Program-made: the position numbers and the translations under genes
Notes under the pieces: generated by a model
Databases searched by the model: none
The model's input: only the letters and a program-made list of their open reading frames with translations
Told to the model about the DNA's origin: nothing
Assembly: GCF_002288925.2 (NCBI RefSeq)
Contig: NW_022098076.1
Location: 70,781,858 to 70,845,857, forward strand
Direction: 5' to 3'
Source: Delphinapterus leucas
Lineage: Eukaryota > Chordata > Mammalia > Artiodactyla > Monodontidae
Length of the DNA: 64,000 nt
In this document: positions 1-11,885 of the stretch, piece after piece
Position numbering within the stretch: position 1 is the first letter of the stretch
Layout of the letters: each line of letters starts with the position of its first letter

Positions 1-149
1 ACTAAGATTTTGGAGAGAATAAAGATAGTTCAAAGGTTGATGGAGTTTAAGGGAAAAGTGAGGTCAAGAACCAGGTTATTTTTGGACAAAGAGACACCTG
101 TGTACAAAGGGCACAGAAGCCAAATTGCCATTGAAGTACGGCTTGTGGA

Positions 150-604
150 AAAACTGTTTGTTTTTAAGAAATAAGATTAACATGCACACTTTCAAAATGT
201 TTGTTCATCAGAAGACAGTTTAAGGGAGTGAAAATGCAAGCCACTGAAAGGAAATATACTTGCAACACATGTAACCTATAAAGGGCTTGTAGTCAAATTA
301 TTTAAATTAATTTTATAGTTCAATAAGGAAAAGAGGACCCATCCAATAAAAAATGTGCAAGAGATAAAAATGGTCCTTAAACATATGAAAACATGTACAA
401 CCTAATTAAAACCGGAGAAATGCAAACTAAAACCACAATGAGATACCACTACACACCTATTATATTGTCTAAAATTGAAGTGACCTGCAAAATCAAGTTA
501 CAAAAGATATGAAAAAATGGGAATGATTATGTTGGTAAATGCATATTAGTACAAGAAGTTTGGGGAAAAATTGTCATTGTCTACTAAAATTTAACTTACG
601 TATA
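150..604 (+). mobile_element. L1 LINE fragment (end of ORF2 region), old
   Basis: The order of recognisable L1 blocks is intact: a 'GTTCATCAGAAGACA' type block, then 'ATGAAAAC..GCTCAACC' like text, then 'AACCACAATGAGATACCACT' at about 432-451, then 'GTCTACTAAAATTTAACTTACG'. The copy stops at about 604, just before the expected 'CCCTATGACCCAGCAATTCC' block. It is strongly diverged, has no open frame, and looks like an L1M-age copy. Confidence 0.75.
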
Positions 605-639
605 CATTATAGAAGTTTCCAGAGCAGTCTAAAAAAGCA
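605..639. repeat. Left arm of a perfect 35-bp inverted repeat
   Basis: The 35 bases here are the exact reverse complement of 2465-2499 (core GAAGTTTCCAGAGCAGTCTA). The arm begins right where the L1 fragment at 150-604 stops. Confidence 0.9.
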
Positions 640-2204
640 CTACTCACAAGATGCTCCGTTGTGTTCCATCTCCCATAACCAGCATGTTGAATGCAGTTTG
701 GTTGATCATTCTGACAACAGACTCCTGCCTTCCTCACCACCTCCCTTTTTATTCGCTTCAGCAAAATAATATTTACAAACATTTAGAAATAATAATCAAT
801 TTAAGAGGATGCTTCAAAACATGTTGGATGAGATGTTTCCCAAACAGTATATTTCATCATTTTGTCATTTTAGAGGTGATAGGGAGGGAACCAGTGGAGA
901 GGCTATGAATAATTTCACAAATTAAATTGAAATGTTAAAAAAAAATTCATAAGAACTTGCACTGTAAACCTTCAGATAACTTTTGAATGTAAAGAATGAC
1001 CTTTTACTAACAGATCTTCAGTTAGGTGAACTCTGAGGCTATGGTGGTTTTAAGAGGCAAAACATGTAAATTAAAATAAAAATCATGATCTTCACTAGAA
1101 ACACATTCATAATGCATGGCAAAACTAAGACTGAATAACAATTATATACTTGAAAAACAATTATATTATAGACCTTAACCTTAAAAGATTTATTAAGCCA
1201 CCTCCTAAAATGTATTATTCTTTCTTGCCTATTTTCTTTAAGTTGAAGGATACCAGCTCTGTGTTAAATTCCCATTATGTGAGGAGCTGGCACTCTTTAT
1301 GACTGATGAGTTGAATAGAAAGTGATTATAGTTTTATTAGTCTACAGGATTTAGAATAAGTCTACTATATAATCTTAAGATTCATATCTATTGGTCTGGA
1401 ATTAGCTTCCATTATCCAAAAAATTGTACATATACACACACACACACACAGAAACTAGCTTTTGCTTACATTACATATACATATACATACATACATAGAT
1501 TAATTTAGATTAGGTTAGATTACATTATTTTTATTTTGTATTAACAAGGAAACAAGACTCAGGAAATCTGAACCTAGTTGTGAGAGGGGAGGGAAAATGT
1601 TATGGTCATATGTGTAAACTCTTGCTCTGACATATATAATACTTTGTAATAAGGTACTCAGCAAGTAAAAAGACACATTGCCTAACCTGAAGTCTCTGTG
1701 ATGACGTTTATTTGTTTTATGTTTAATAATAGTACCATATAAGTTCGTTCATATTCTTACAATTAACTTTCTGTAATGGAGGTTGTTAAGAGACTATGGG
1801 AATTGTTATAACGAGAAATAAAATAGAGTTGGTCATTCCGCAAATTCTATACAGCACAAACTCAATTATTAAAGGCATAAACACCTCAGTTGCTTTCCTA
1901 GGAACCTAACTGACAATTTTAGTAGGATGCATCTTGGTTCTTTCGGCTGCGCTAGTTAATTCATTAGATATGCTAATCGTATTAGTGAGGCCATTGGCTC
2001 TTTAAAATATATATAGAAAGCAGTTAAGGATAAAAATAATAATGGCTATTGCTGGCAAACATAAAGGGTATGAAAATAGATATAATTTTTGGAAGGTGGA
2101 ATTTGGCAGTGTCTCTTAATAATGAGATTTTCAAATTCTTGACCTAATATTTCTGCTTCTAGAAAATTATGTTTGTGTGTATGCATTTAGTATATTCATA
2201 TACA
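640..2204. other. Unassigned segment between two L1 pieces
   Basis: About 1.6 kb of AT-rich DNA, with a (CA)n run at 1433-1450 and ATAC/TAGATTA low complexity at 1470-1530. I recognise no repeat family, gene or RNA here. It separates two L1 pieces that are consecutive in the element. Confidence 0.5.
1433..1450. repeat. (CA)n microsatellite
   Basis: About nine CA units, followed 25 bp later by ATAC/ATACAT repeats up to 1498. Confidence 0.9.
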
Positions 2205-2500
2205 TACATGAATGTTTATTATAACATTATATTTAATCGTAAAAAGGAAAGAACACAAACTCAATCAATAATATATGGTTAAAATAAGTTACGCTTTTCA
2301 TGTAAGGGAAAATGAAATAGTGAAAAGGAGTAGAGTAGATGTGAAAAAAATAAATTATAAAGCAATATGTATATTATGACTCCATTTGTATAAGTTAGTA
2401 TATATATGTCTTGTGATGCATATGTCTTGTTAGGTATGTATCTTAGAGATGAATTACTGGGTAATGCTTTTTTAGACTGCTCTGGAAACTTCTATAATGC
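2205..2500 (+). mobile_element. L1 LINE 3' fragment, probable continuation of 150-604
   Basis: The text follows the L1 order 'GAATGTTTATTATAACATTAT', '..AATCAATAATATATGGTTAAAATAA', then 'GCAATATGTATATTATGACTCCATTTGTATAA'. In L1 coordinates this begins roughly 85-100 bp after the point where 150-604 stops, on the same strand. A split single copy fits best. Confidence 0.65.
2465..2499. repeat. Right arm of the 35-bp inverted repeat
   Basis: Exact reverse complement of 605-639. Similarity continues weakly for 3-4 bases past one end of the arm. Confidence 0.9.
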
Positions 2501-3958
2501 TTGCATGCCATTCAGAAAGGAGAAAGAGTATGAACCATTGGGCATTAATTTTAAAAAATGAAACAAAACCCAATAAAAATAAAAAAGCTTTTTCTGGATG
2601 ACAGAATGGGACTGATCATGTAACAGCATCACACTATCTCAAGGGCACAAATCAGAGGAGGTCCAGTGAAATCACAATACTCCTTTTACCTTCTGACTGG
2701 TGTTATGGTAAGCATGCCAATGAGAGCTCCTCCTGTGCTTGAGCCCAAACTAATTTCCTGATTAAAATGATGCTATTCCTTACAGAGAGGCTCTTCCAAA
2801 AGCCACACACTTTTCCTACTTCTTCTGCTTCTAATGAAACAGGATGTATCATTTTGGATAATTCTTTTCAAATGGTCATTGACTGCAGCTGAATCTATAA
2901 ATACATGCATTCCTTGTGTGATCGAAGCTGAATTCAACATTATATTACCAGTGAAAAATTAAGAATATATGTATGTATTTAAGGGGTTGTCAGCTTTGAG
3001 ATTCCATGTGACATTAATTCCTACTGGCAGCAACCATCAAACAATTATGAAGCATTTCACCTGGCAAACTTCAGCCCTCATTAGGCTTAAAAAGATATTT
3101 TGTCATTTACTTATGAGACTTCAACTATAGCCAAGAATTGGCTGTGTAACTGCATTGCAAAGGTTCCAAAGAACAATTATAATATTAAAGAATGAATACC
3201 TAGAAGATAAAAAGTAAAGTGATTTTTCACATTTATGAAATAATTTTTCAGTAAGTGACATTCTATTGGATGAACCGCTGTAAATCCAGTGATCTGAAAG
3301 GGAGAATTCTATCGTGTAATAAGACCATCTTCACATTTATGTAGAAAAGCAGATGTTTACAATTTTTGGCTCTACACTTAAACTATATATGTAGCAATTA
3401 ATTCATTTAATTATAAATTGTTAAGTATTTATAAACTCACATTTGTATAAAATATGTACTTCTCCTAAAATATCTTACATGTTTAATTTTTAAGAAAGAA
3501 GGAGAACATTCAAGGAGATTTTTATTTGCTTGTTAAATGTGGCAATATTGTTAAAATGATGTTAAAATTAAAGTAATAAAAGCAGATTCTGAGCAAAGAA
3601 ATTGAGAAATAAAAATGACTATAAAATAATACTTTATGAGAGCATTTGCATATTTTGGCATAGTAAAATGGCATATGTGGCTATTAGAACAGGGCTCTTT
3701 TTTATTAAAGGCAATCATTATGAAAGAAAATAGCTGCAGTTTTTCAAAGTATTTCTGACTTTCTATAAGAATAGCTATTTTTCATAAACTGGATCCATAC
3801 TACATTCAGTCTTAAAAATCTGAAAGGGACCACTTTCTTGGCAGTGCTTTTTGGAAGATTCTGAATAATGTTGGTGTCACTAAAATGTTAGGGAAATATA
3901 TAAGAAGCAGTGTCCTAGGGAAAAGTAGTAACATAATAAAAGAGTGAAAACCCCAGTT

Positions 3959-3996
<38 letters not shown>

Positions 3997-4319
3997 TGTA
4001 GTTATAAATATATATTAGAATTAGTGTCATATAGTAGAAAAATGGAGAAGACTTCTCTGTTCTTGACCAACCAAATACGTGTCAGTCAGCTTTAAGTGTG
4101 CTCGTCTGTCACATGAAGATTTACATTGGGAACACATATATGAGTAAGTCCTCAACATCTACTGATGAACAAATGAACAAGTCTAACACTTCTATGATTG
4201 ACCGTACAAGAAGTAACATAGTATCATTTGTTTTTACTAATAGAAGCCATTAAGATAAAGCACCTGTACATGGAAAAAGATAAGGGGAGGCCCATGAGTA
4301 ATAAATGAGCAGTATGGAT
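2501..4319. other. Repeat-poor intron stretch with a possible conserved element
   Basis: I recognise no repeat family apart from a (TA)n run at 3963-3993. The part at about 2860-3230 has more balanced composition, with homeobox- and SOX-like words (ACAATTATGAAGC, TTGCAAAGG, AACAATTATAAT). That is suggestive only. Confidence 0.4.
3963..3993. repeat. (TA)n microsatellite
   Basis: About 15 TA units without interruption. Likely to vary in length. Confidence 0.95.
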
Positions 4320-4870
4320 ATATAGAGAACAAATCATGACAGACAAACTTGATTGTTTTTTCTGATAGAATTAGAAAATTAATGGGTAAAGGGAATGCAG
4401 TACAAGTAATATATTTGGATTTTCATAAAGTATTTAATTCAATGTTTCATAAGCTCTGACTTGTAATATTAATTCAAATTGTCTTGGAGATGATTATTCT
4501 CAGATGGTTTGAAAACCATTTAAAGAGCTGTAAATAGGGGGTAATGATAAATGGTCAGAGACAGAGTTGGGGGGAGAAGTGAGCGCCACTAAGGTTGATT
4601 TAGGTCCTGAGTTTCAGTATTTTCATTACTGACATGCAAAGTGGCATAAACAACACACAAGTGAAATTTGAAAATGACATTAAATTGGAAGGCACCATCA
4701 ACACAGAAACAGTAAAATAGTCAAGATGTAAGCTGGAATGTAAAAGGGACTACGCAAAAGACTGCCCACACTAAAAGGAATTTTGGATTTATTACAAGCA
4801 AACATAGCCAGACAAACTGGCAAAACAGGTTGACAAAATAAATTACAATCCCATAAGTGAGGCATTAGGG
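4320..4870 (+). mobile_element. L3/CR1-clade LINE, reverse-transcriptase relic
   Basis: Conceptual translation near 4370-4460 gives a stretch like LMGKGNAVQVIYLDFHKVFN, the CR1/L3 palm motif. Downstream at about 4600-4690, text equivalent to the 'LFxxFxxD...KFADD' block appears with stops and frameshifts. It is an ancient copy without coding capacity. The clade call rests on these motifs; the subfamily is uncertain. Confidence 0.6.
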
Positions 4871-5734
4871 AAATTCCTTTAAACAAATATATACAGATTT
4901 TCATTCATGTCTCAGTACTGACAGATCTATACTTAGAAAGGAGTCAAGAGATTACAGTTTAATCCAAATTCTGATTTTCAAGATGGTACTCCAAATAGGA
5001 TAATATGTACTTTTATAGGGTGACTTTATATATTGAATTCTCTATATGAATCATTTGCAGGAAAAAAATTCCACTATAACTTGGCTGTTCTTTGACACTG
5101 AGCACACTTATAGGTCTTCATTTCCCTCATGAGTGTAGTTGAAGTGTATGTAGGGAATATCACCTACACAAAAGATAATCATGAAGGTAAATCTTCTGTA
5201 AATGACTTTCGGATTATCCATGTTACGATGCTCCCTCTTCAACCATGCAAATAACTGAGAGTCGATTGTACACACGTAAGGAAAGATAAATAGGAAGACA
5301 AATGACTTCCATGAGAAGATTATTACTTTACTCCACTTTATCCCCTTCTATCGGACAACTCAACAAATTAGACGGAATTCAGAGCACTGAAACAAAAAGG
5401 CAATAAAGTTATCCACTTATAAGAATGAATTAAATGAGCTAACCCATAGTGTGCATCTGAGAGCCACGAGAAAGCTACAGTGGGTAACACGTAGCTATAG
5501 GCTGAAAATCTGCAAGAGGAAAAAAATTACTTTCATGGGATAAGGGCAATTTCCCTCTTATCCAGATTCTCAAATAAAGAAAATTACAATCTAGAGAAAA
5601 CACTATTGCCTATATTATTGTGAACAAATTTGATTTAGACTTTTACTGAAGAAATACTTCTGAAGGAATGAAGAACCAACTCTTGATTGTCCATGGGTAA
5701 ATACATTAAGAGTTAGAAAATAGTAGTGAAAATC
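4871..5734. other. Unassigned AT-rich intron
   Basis: I recognise no repeat, gene or RNA here. Open frames are short and look random. Confidence 0.5.
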
Positions 5735-5885
5735 ACAGTGATTTTGAAATTAGATATACCTAGGTTTAAATTTTGGCTCTGCCACTTACACAATATATAT
5801 GGGTGTGGTCAAATATCCTCATTTGATAAATGGAGATAATAAATCTAACTTAATTCACAAATGTATTAAATGAGAAAGTAGGGAC
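5735..5885 (+). mobile_element. MIR SINE
   Basis: The MIR core order is visible: 'TTTTGGCTCTGCCACTTACAC', then 'CCTCATTTGATAAATGGAGATAATAA', then 'TATTAAATGAG'. Confidence 0.8.
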
Positions 5886-6044
5886 CCACAGAAAGTAAAA
5901 ATAATAAATAATGAAAAAAGTCACATTTGGTTTTGAAATATATTCAAAAATGTTTATATTTTCCATATTGCAAATGTAAACTTTCTTTTTTTTTTTTTTA
6001 AACTATCCTCTCTAATTGGGTGGAAAGATGGTAGAAAGAGATAT

Positions 6045-6230
6045 CTGAACTCATGAAGTCTTAAGTATGACTACTGCTTCCCCACTTACAAATCATGTGA
6101 CTTGGGTAATTTATTTAAAATCTGAGTTTCATGCTCCTCATTTTTGAAGCTGCAGAAATGCTGTGCAATTCAGTAGATTATAAGACATAGGAATGAGCAT
6201 GTAGTGTATACAGAATAAACATCTATCTTC
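6045..6230 (+). mobile_element. MIR SINE, diverged
   Basis: 'CCCCACTTACAAATCATGTGACTTGGGTAATTTATTTAA' followed by a TGAGTTTC..CTCCTCATTTTTG block matches the MIR core; the 3' part is weak. Confidence 0.65.
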
Positions 6231-6258
6231 CTTTACCCCATCTTTATCTTTTTCGATA

Positions 6259-6402
6259 AATATAATAGAAATATAATAATATATTATATTTATATTATTA
6301 TTATATAATTATATAATAATAATATAAATTATATAATTATATATTATATTATATTATAATAATATATTATATTATGTATATAATAATATAAATATAATAC
6401 CT
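6259..6402. repeat. AT-only palindromic low-complexity tract
   Basis: About 140 bp made almost wholly of A and T (one G, near 6376), with mixed ATA, AATAT and TATTATA units. Many segments are self-complementary, such as TATAATTATATAATAATAATATAAATTATATAATTATA. It can fold into hairpins. Confidence 0.9.
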
Positions 6403-7394
6403 ACCCTTTACCACCTGTTTGTTTCATTTTCCTTAATAAAATGCACCTCTTGGTGTATATGTGATATCATCAGTCTCAACATCCAAACAAAATATTGGGT
6501 ACATCCTGCCTATATTTTCTTTTCTACCTTCTAGAAGTTTAAAAATTATCAAATAAGATATATTTGAAATTACACAGGTCAGGATGTTACATTAATGAAA
6601 GGTTGTATATTTTTACCTTAAGTATTCCTACATGTGTGTTGTCTTGCTTTGTGAAATCTCAGAAATAAAATATTAGCTGTATTTATACAGCTCATTCTGT
6701 TCAGCACTGAATATAAATGGGTGATAAATAAAAGCTTTTTGATAATAGATGACAATCAGGCATATACTCAACCTCTTTCTGCTCACTCCTGACCCTTTCA
6801 TGTTGGCACTAGTGTCTGGAGGCTGACATCTGACTGAAGAGCAGAGAAATAGACAGCTGGGCGTAGGTCATCTTTTTCACATATTTACTTTTGACAGTTG
6901 TAGGTCATCTTCATAGGAAAAACTATAAAGTAATATAAATATATTTAAAATAAACTGGGAACTTTAAGAGCTGAGATTCCCTCTTCTCAGGAAATTTATT
7001 ATGTTAACGTCCTTTAAAAATACTATCATACCTTCACCATTTCTTCAGCAAGTTCTTCCTTCACAATAGGAAGATGCATCTCTCCCCCTCCCCCCAAACT
7101 CAATCTTTTCCTCACTGTTCTGTTTCTAACTAGAAAACATTTCAACTCTCTGGAAAGACAACCTTTCCAATAAATATAGGTGGTCAATAATAGAATGGAT
7201 TCTCTCAGGGCAGTGGTTTTCAACCCCAGGAGTATGCAAGCCATGTTGTTGAAAGGACTGAATGAATGTTGAGGAAGGAAGGCTGTTCTGGGTGACAGTG
7301 AATCAATTCCAAAGAGTTTTCCACCACTAGGAACTTTGGAAGGAAAAAGAGGGACCTCCTCTGTATTTCTTGAACATTTCTGAATTGAAAACAA
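6403..7394. other. Unassigned intron with a weak hAT-like end
   Basis: Mostly unrecognised. At 7209-7225, 'GGCAGTGGTTTTCAACC' resembles the terminal repeat of MER5-type hAT elements, but no second end is clear. A C-rich run lies at about 7081-7096. Confidence 0.4.
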
Positions 7395-7565
7395 TTATTG
7401 AGCACCTACTATGTTCCAGGTATTATACCAAATACAGAGATAACCAAAGTCCTGTCCTTCAAAATATCCTGACCTACTGAGGGAGGAAAAAAATGTAGAG
7501 GTGATTGTAACATGATGTGATCAGTGTAGTGAGGCAGATAGGCCTTTGGGGCTATGGCAGCATAA
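7395..7565 (+). mobile_element. Ancient interspersed repeat, family not named
   Basis: Has the common mammalian 'ATTGAGCACCTACTATGTTCCAGG ... AATACAGAGATAACCAAAGTCCTGTCCTTCAAA' pattern. The same pattern recurs at 19970-20235, 22610-22765, 35480-35600 and 41100-41220. I recognise the family but cannot name it with certainty. Confidence 0.55.
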
Positions 7566-8094
7566 GGAGGTGGCACTTAACCCAATAGAGACATAGAGAG
7601 GGCTCTTATTTCTAACCTATTCATAATGCAAGGCCATGTGCTTGTGTGCAAGAATTTTTAACATCTTTTAGTTTGTCACCTTGCTGTTTCAGTGGTTACT
7701 AAGATAGCCCAAAAAAGGCTAAACTGAATGATGCTATTGTGCTTTACAAAATGCAACAGCTTTTAGTTCTCTAGTAATAAAAGCATACATCTTCAGTGCA
7801 CAAAATCTGGCAAATAAAGAAAAGATAAGGGAAAAAAAGTACATAACCAGTATTAATAGTTTCATTCTTTTTTTCATTCCAGTCTTGTTCCTTTCTCTCT
7901 CTGCAAACAGACAAGTAGATCATTGTAATAAGTATATATTAATATATGTACACTGTATGATATATACGTATATCCATGGGCATATATATTTTACACCTAC
8001 AGTAATAAAAATGAGTTTAAATTCCCCAAAGCCCCAATATCATTGTCTAATACTTACTGAGCACTTATTATGTGGAAAATAATAGTTGTACCTT
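7566..8094. other. Unassigned intron
   Basis: AT-rich, with TATA/CATA runs at 7930-7985. Nothing recognised. Confidence 0.45.
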
Positions 8095-8200
8095 CCTTAT
8101 AAACTTGTGATAACCAAGGGTGCTTATACATGTAAAGTATTTAGAACAGTGTCTAAGATATAATACTATGCCAATAAATACAGCTGTTATTAGCATTATT
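8095..8200 (+). mobile_element. MIR 3' end
   Basis: 'ATGTAAAGTATTTAGAACAGTGTCTAAGATATAATACTATGCCAATAAATACAGCTGTTATTA' follows the end of the MIR consensus. Confidence 0.75.
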
Positions 8201-8934
8201 GCATTGCCTTCAAACAGGTAGGGAAAGAAAGCGGGGACAATGCTAAAAAGTTAAAGCAACCACTTGCCCTTCTCTTCCAAATCCAGAAATGTTGATAAGA
8301 GATATCATGGCCAGATGATACATGGAAATCATTTGAGGAGGTTCTTTAAACCTGAGGCAACATACATGGGTAGAAGAATACCTTTTCCAAAGATAAAACT
8401 CCTGGACTCCAAGAGCCAAACAAACTGTTCAACATTCTAGATAGGACTACTGGGAGGTTTCCAACAGTCTCAAATATAGCCTACCAGAGACATTACCCCT
8501 AACCCCTAACATTTGTCTCAACTAATTGCATCAATGTGTATCCTCCAGGAAAGACATTATCTACCAGGGAACGTTCATCAGTGATACTGAGCAATGGTAC
8601 CTTAAAGAGCTTATCTGTCAATTGCTATGAGCCTTCTCCATGCAAAACATGTCTATAAGCAAGATTGCTTATGGTTTTAAGGCATACACAAAAACCTCTA
8701 AAAGCCATCACTGAAATACACTTCATAAAATAATGTCTGCAACATTTTTCCTATGTTGCTTAGAAACTAAAGAACATTTCTACAAAGAAAGCAAATAAAT
8801 CCAGAAATACAAGTAAATTTACTGCTATGAGTAGACTGTATATATAAATTTATGCACGCTAATGAATATAACTTATAATAACATTTCTAATGTCACCAAT
8901 TTCTAAACTACATTTTATAGCTATAATTTTGTCA
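8201..8934. other. Unassigned intron
   Basis: Slightly less AT-rich, about 8220-8660. No family or gene recognised. Confidence 0.45.
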
Positions 8935-9015
8935 TCAGTCTTTGTTTCCATACCACACCATCATGGTTCCTGGCACGTAGTAAGTGCTTAACAAATGTTT
9001 GGTGAATTAATAAAA
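8935..9015 (+). mobile_element. L2 LINE 3' end
   Basis: 'TTCCTGGCACGTAGTAAGTGCTTAACAAATGTTTGGTGAATTAAT' is the characteristic L2 terminus. Confidence 0.75.
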
Positions 9016-9114
9016 TCTAATCACAGTCCTCACCCTGCTGGGTTTCTCTGTGACACTTCCAGCAGCTCAGCACTCTACACAGTCCAAACAGCTTGAGAGG
9101 TGAAAATTTGCACT

Positions 9115-9215
9115 CTACTGAAAAGAGCTCTAAACAGGAGGCCAGGAGGCAAGGTTCCTAGTCTTAGATCTGTCTAGACACTTGCATTAACTCTCCTCAT
9201 CTATAAAACATGTTT
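9115..9215 (+). mobile_element. MIR fragment, weak
   Basis: 'AGGCAAGGTTCCTAGTCTTAGATCTG' and 'CTCTCCTCATCTATAAAACATG' resemble the MIR core, but the middle is degraded. Confidence 0.45.
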
Positions 9216-9294
9216 GATGCACTAAATATTTCTAAGAGCTAAATTCTAACAAGAGTCTACATTTTTTAAGGAAGATGTTATAGATGCATTTTAA

Positions 9295-9515
9295 AAGCAG
9301 AAAATGGTTAGAATCCTAGCTTTACCATTTACTAGTGACCTTGGGCAATTTATTTAACCTCTCTAAACTTCAGTTTCTTCTTCTGTTAAATAGGAACAGT
9401 AATAATGCTCACTTCATGGAGCTGTTATGAGGGTCAATTGAAATAATGTGTATAAAGTGCTAGGTACAGTGCATGGCACGAAGAGCTCAAAAATCATCAT
9501 TTGGGATTATTGTTC
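9295..9515 (+). mobile_element. MIR SINE, nearly full length
   Basis: Clear MIR order: 'TTTACCATTTACTAGTGACCTTGGGCAATTTATTTAACCTCTC', 'TTCAGTTTCTTCTTCTGTTAAATAGG', 'GCTAGGTACAGTGCATGGCACG'. Confidence 0.88.
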
Positions 9516-9803
9516 TTACTAATGCTCTTTATTTATTCTTCTTTTGCTACACATCTGCTCTCTCTTCTCTGAGCCAGAAAGAAGTGGAGATTTCTTCATC
9601 TAGTTAGAAGGTGGTGGGAAAAGGCCATCAAGGAGACTGAACCCTGCAGCTTTAATATATAAAGGACAAATCAAGTAACAACATCAAAAGGTTATTGAAC
9701 TGTGTAGTCTTTGAACTCTTTAATAAATAGAAGCTCTCTATTATGGGTGTCATCTTATTTTATAGTAGGACATAAATGAAATTATAAATCACATTAAAGG
9801 AGG

Positions 9804-9969
9804 GACTTCCCTGGCAGTCCAGTGGTTAAGACTCCACACTTCCAATGCAGAGGGCATGGGTTTGATCCCTGGTCAGGGAACAAAGTTCCCACATGCCACA
9901 TGGCACGGCCAATACATAAATAAATAAAAATTAAAAAAAAAAAAAAACTAAACTAAAAATAAATAAATA
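9804..9969 (+). mobile_element. CHR-type tRNA-derived SINE with target-site duplication
   Basis: Contains the cetartiodactyl SINE head 'CTTCCCTGGCAGTCCAGTGGTTAAGACTCC', box-B-like 'GGTTTGATCCC', and a tail ending in A-rich AAATAAATAA. It is flanked by a perfect 13-bp duplication, ACATTAAAGGAGG, at 9791-9803 and 9970-9982. This is the short CHR variant lacking the long body. Confidence 0.93.
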
Positions 9970-9982
9970 ACATTAAAGGAGG

Positions 9983-11695
9983 ACTGGAATGATTATGTTT
10001 ATCAAAGTAAGGTATGGATTTTAAAGATTAACTAGTAGTACTAAACAAACTATTGTGGAGGGAGGGTTGAATTGTATAAAGGATATATTCATCTACATCC
10101 CATCCTAGGTACTAACTATCGCAAGAATCCTGATAATCACACAAAATTACTGCATTAAGGAACCGGGACTTGGGCATGCAGCAAACTTGCAAATGTCACA
10201 GAACGAATGAATGGCAGAAATGAGATGCAAACCCTGGCTGGCAATTCCCTGAGGGACGGCTAAGAGTCTCAAGGTTCAATTACCTGCTTCTCTCTGGCTA
10301 GCACAGTTCCACTTCAAGAAACACCACTGCCGGCAAGGAAGCAACACACATGGTGGTTATGATCAAGAACTTTGACTTCTAAAGTATGAAAGGTACACAG
10401 TTCATAGGAATTACCTAAACAACTAGCAGAAATATCTTTGAATAACTGAATTATTAGCAGATTGATTACAAAATAGCTCATTGCATTCCTTTATTTTTAA
10501 GCAATCATATTTATTTGAAAACATATTAACTTTTCTTTTCTCATAGTCTTAGAACAACTTCCAGAAAAGAACTAAAATTGTCAAAAAAGCTTCTGGGGGA
10601 AATAATCCATGGCTATCCTCTTTTTTATAGCTCCTGTCTTTCCTGTGGAATCTCCTTTCAGGGAAATACATCTATCTAAGAATATTTAAACATGATTTTT
10701 AAAATACAAAGTCCTTGAAAATTGTTAAGAATAATTTAAAAATATTTTCCCACTGAGTTTAGTGAATTTATACCACACACTTTGAATATCATTCAAATAC
10801 GTCTATTTTGTGTGATACTTGCTATGTAAAAAGTCTAAAATGAAACTTCCAGTTTAAACTTATTACTGGAAGAATAACAAATATGTCATTGCTATTATGT
10901 TCAACAAAGTACAGAAACAAATATTTAATTTCTACAAATTACAAGCTTTCACTGAAGGGTATACATTGAATAAAGCAATACAAGAAATTCAGTCATTGTT
11001 AGCACATACTGATTAAGAATTAATGATAAGAAAATAGTTCGGTGGTTGCAGAGCCAATGAAAATGTCTAGGTCTAGAAAATACAGTGTGGTAGAGAAAAA
11101 AACATCTTAGAACTTTTTGAATTCTAAGTTTGAAAATAATGCAATTAACATTGCAAAAATAAAATTATTCAACTTTTTAAAAATTTGTAGATTATCTTTT
11201 AGGAAGATGGTATTTTGTGGGCTCCCTAATAGTTTTGCAGTGGTGCAGTCAGTTCATGTGTCTGATATCCAAAGAACTTTTTAGAGTAGTTGAGCAACCC
11301 CCTCGAAGAATTTCTGAACAAGCAAACTGTTCCACACTTAAAAACCAGTTTCTTTAGCTGTCAGCCACACCAGAATATGGATTTGGCTTTAAAAGATTTT
11401 CTCTTTTGTAGTAACCATGATGTATATAGTATGCTGTTTTCAAATGAGGTCTTCGTTTTCTTAAAATTAATGAGTGCATCCTTTCTCTAGACAAAATTAA
11501 TAACTCAAACCTAAATGACTTTAACAAACCATCTAATAAGACAATTTATCAGATCAGAAGGTCAAGATAATAAAACTGTTTTTTTTTTTTTCTGATGGGT
11601 TTGGTTAGAAAGAGGTAACAGGGAAGGTTGATAAAGAGGCTTATTTTCTGTATTTTATTTCATAAACAAAAAAATTCTGGTTCGTCCAAGCATTT
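9983..11695. other. Unassigned AT-rich intron
   Basis: A possible minus-strand MIR relic at about 10150-10260 and a T run at 11579-11592. Otherwise nothing recognised. Confidence 0.45.
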
Positions 11696-11885
11696 CAAAG
11701 TTCAAATAATCTCACGTTTTCAGAAAGCCTTCTCTGATTCCTCCATGCTTCACAGATCTTTCTCTGTCTTGTTTTTAAACTTTTATTGGTTTATCCAAAG
11801 ATAACCTTGGAGGTCATCTAATAATATAAGACCCTCATTTTACATATGAGAAAACTGAAATGACTATATGTTTTAATTGCTTAAA
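11696..11885 (+). mobile_element. L2 and MIR-like scraps
   Basis: 'TTTTCAGAAAGCCTTCTCTGATTCC' (11718-11742) is an L2 block. 'CATTTTACATATGAGAAAACTGAAA' (11837-11861) is a minus-strand MIR-like block. Both are short. Confidence 0.45.

Noticed and set aside
7026..7394. 122-codon minus-strand open frame
   Set aside because: No domain; overlaps a C-rich run and the border of an ancient repeat.
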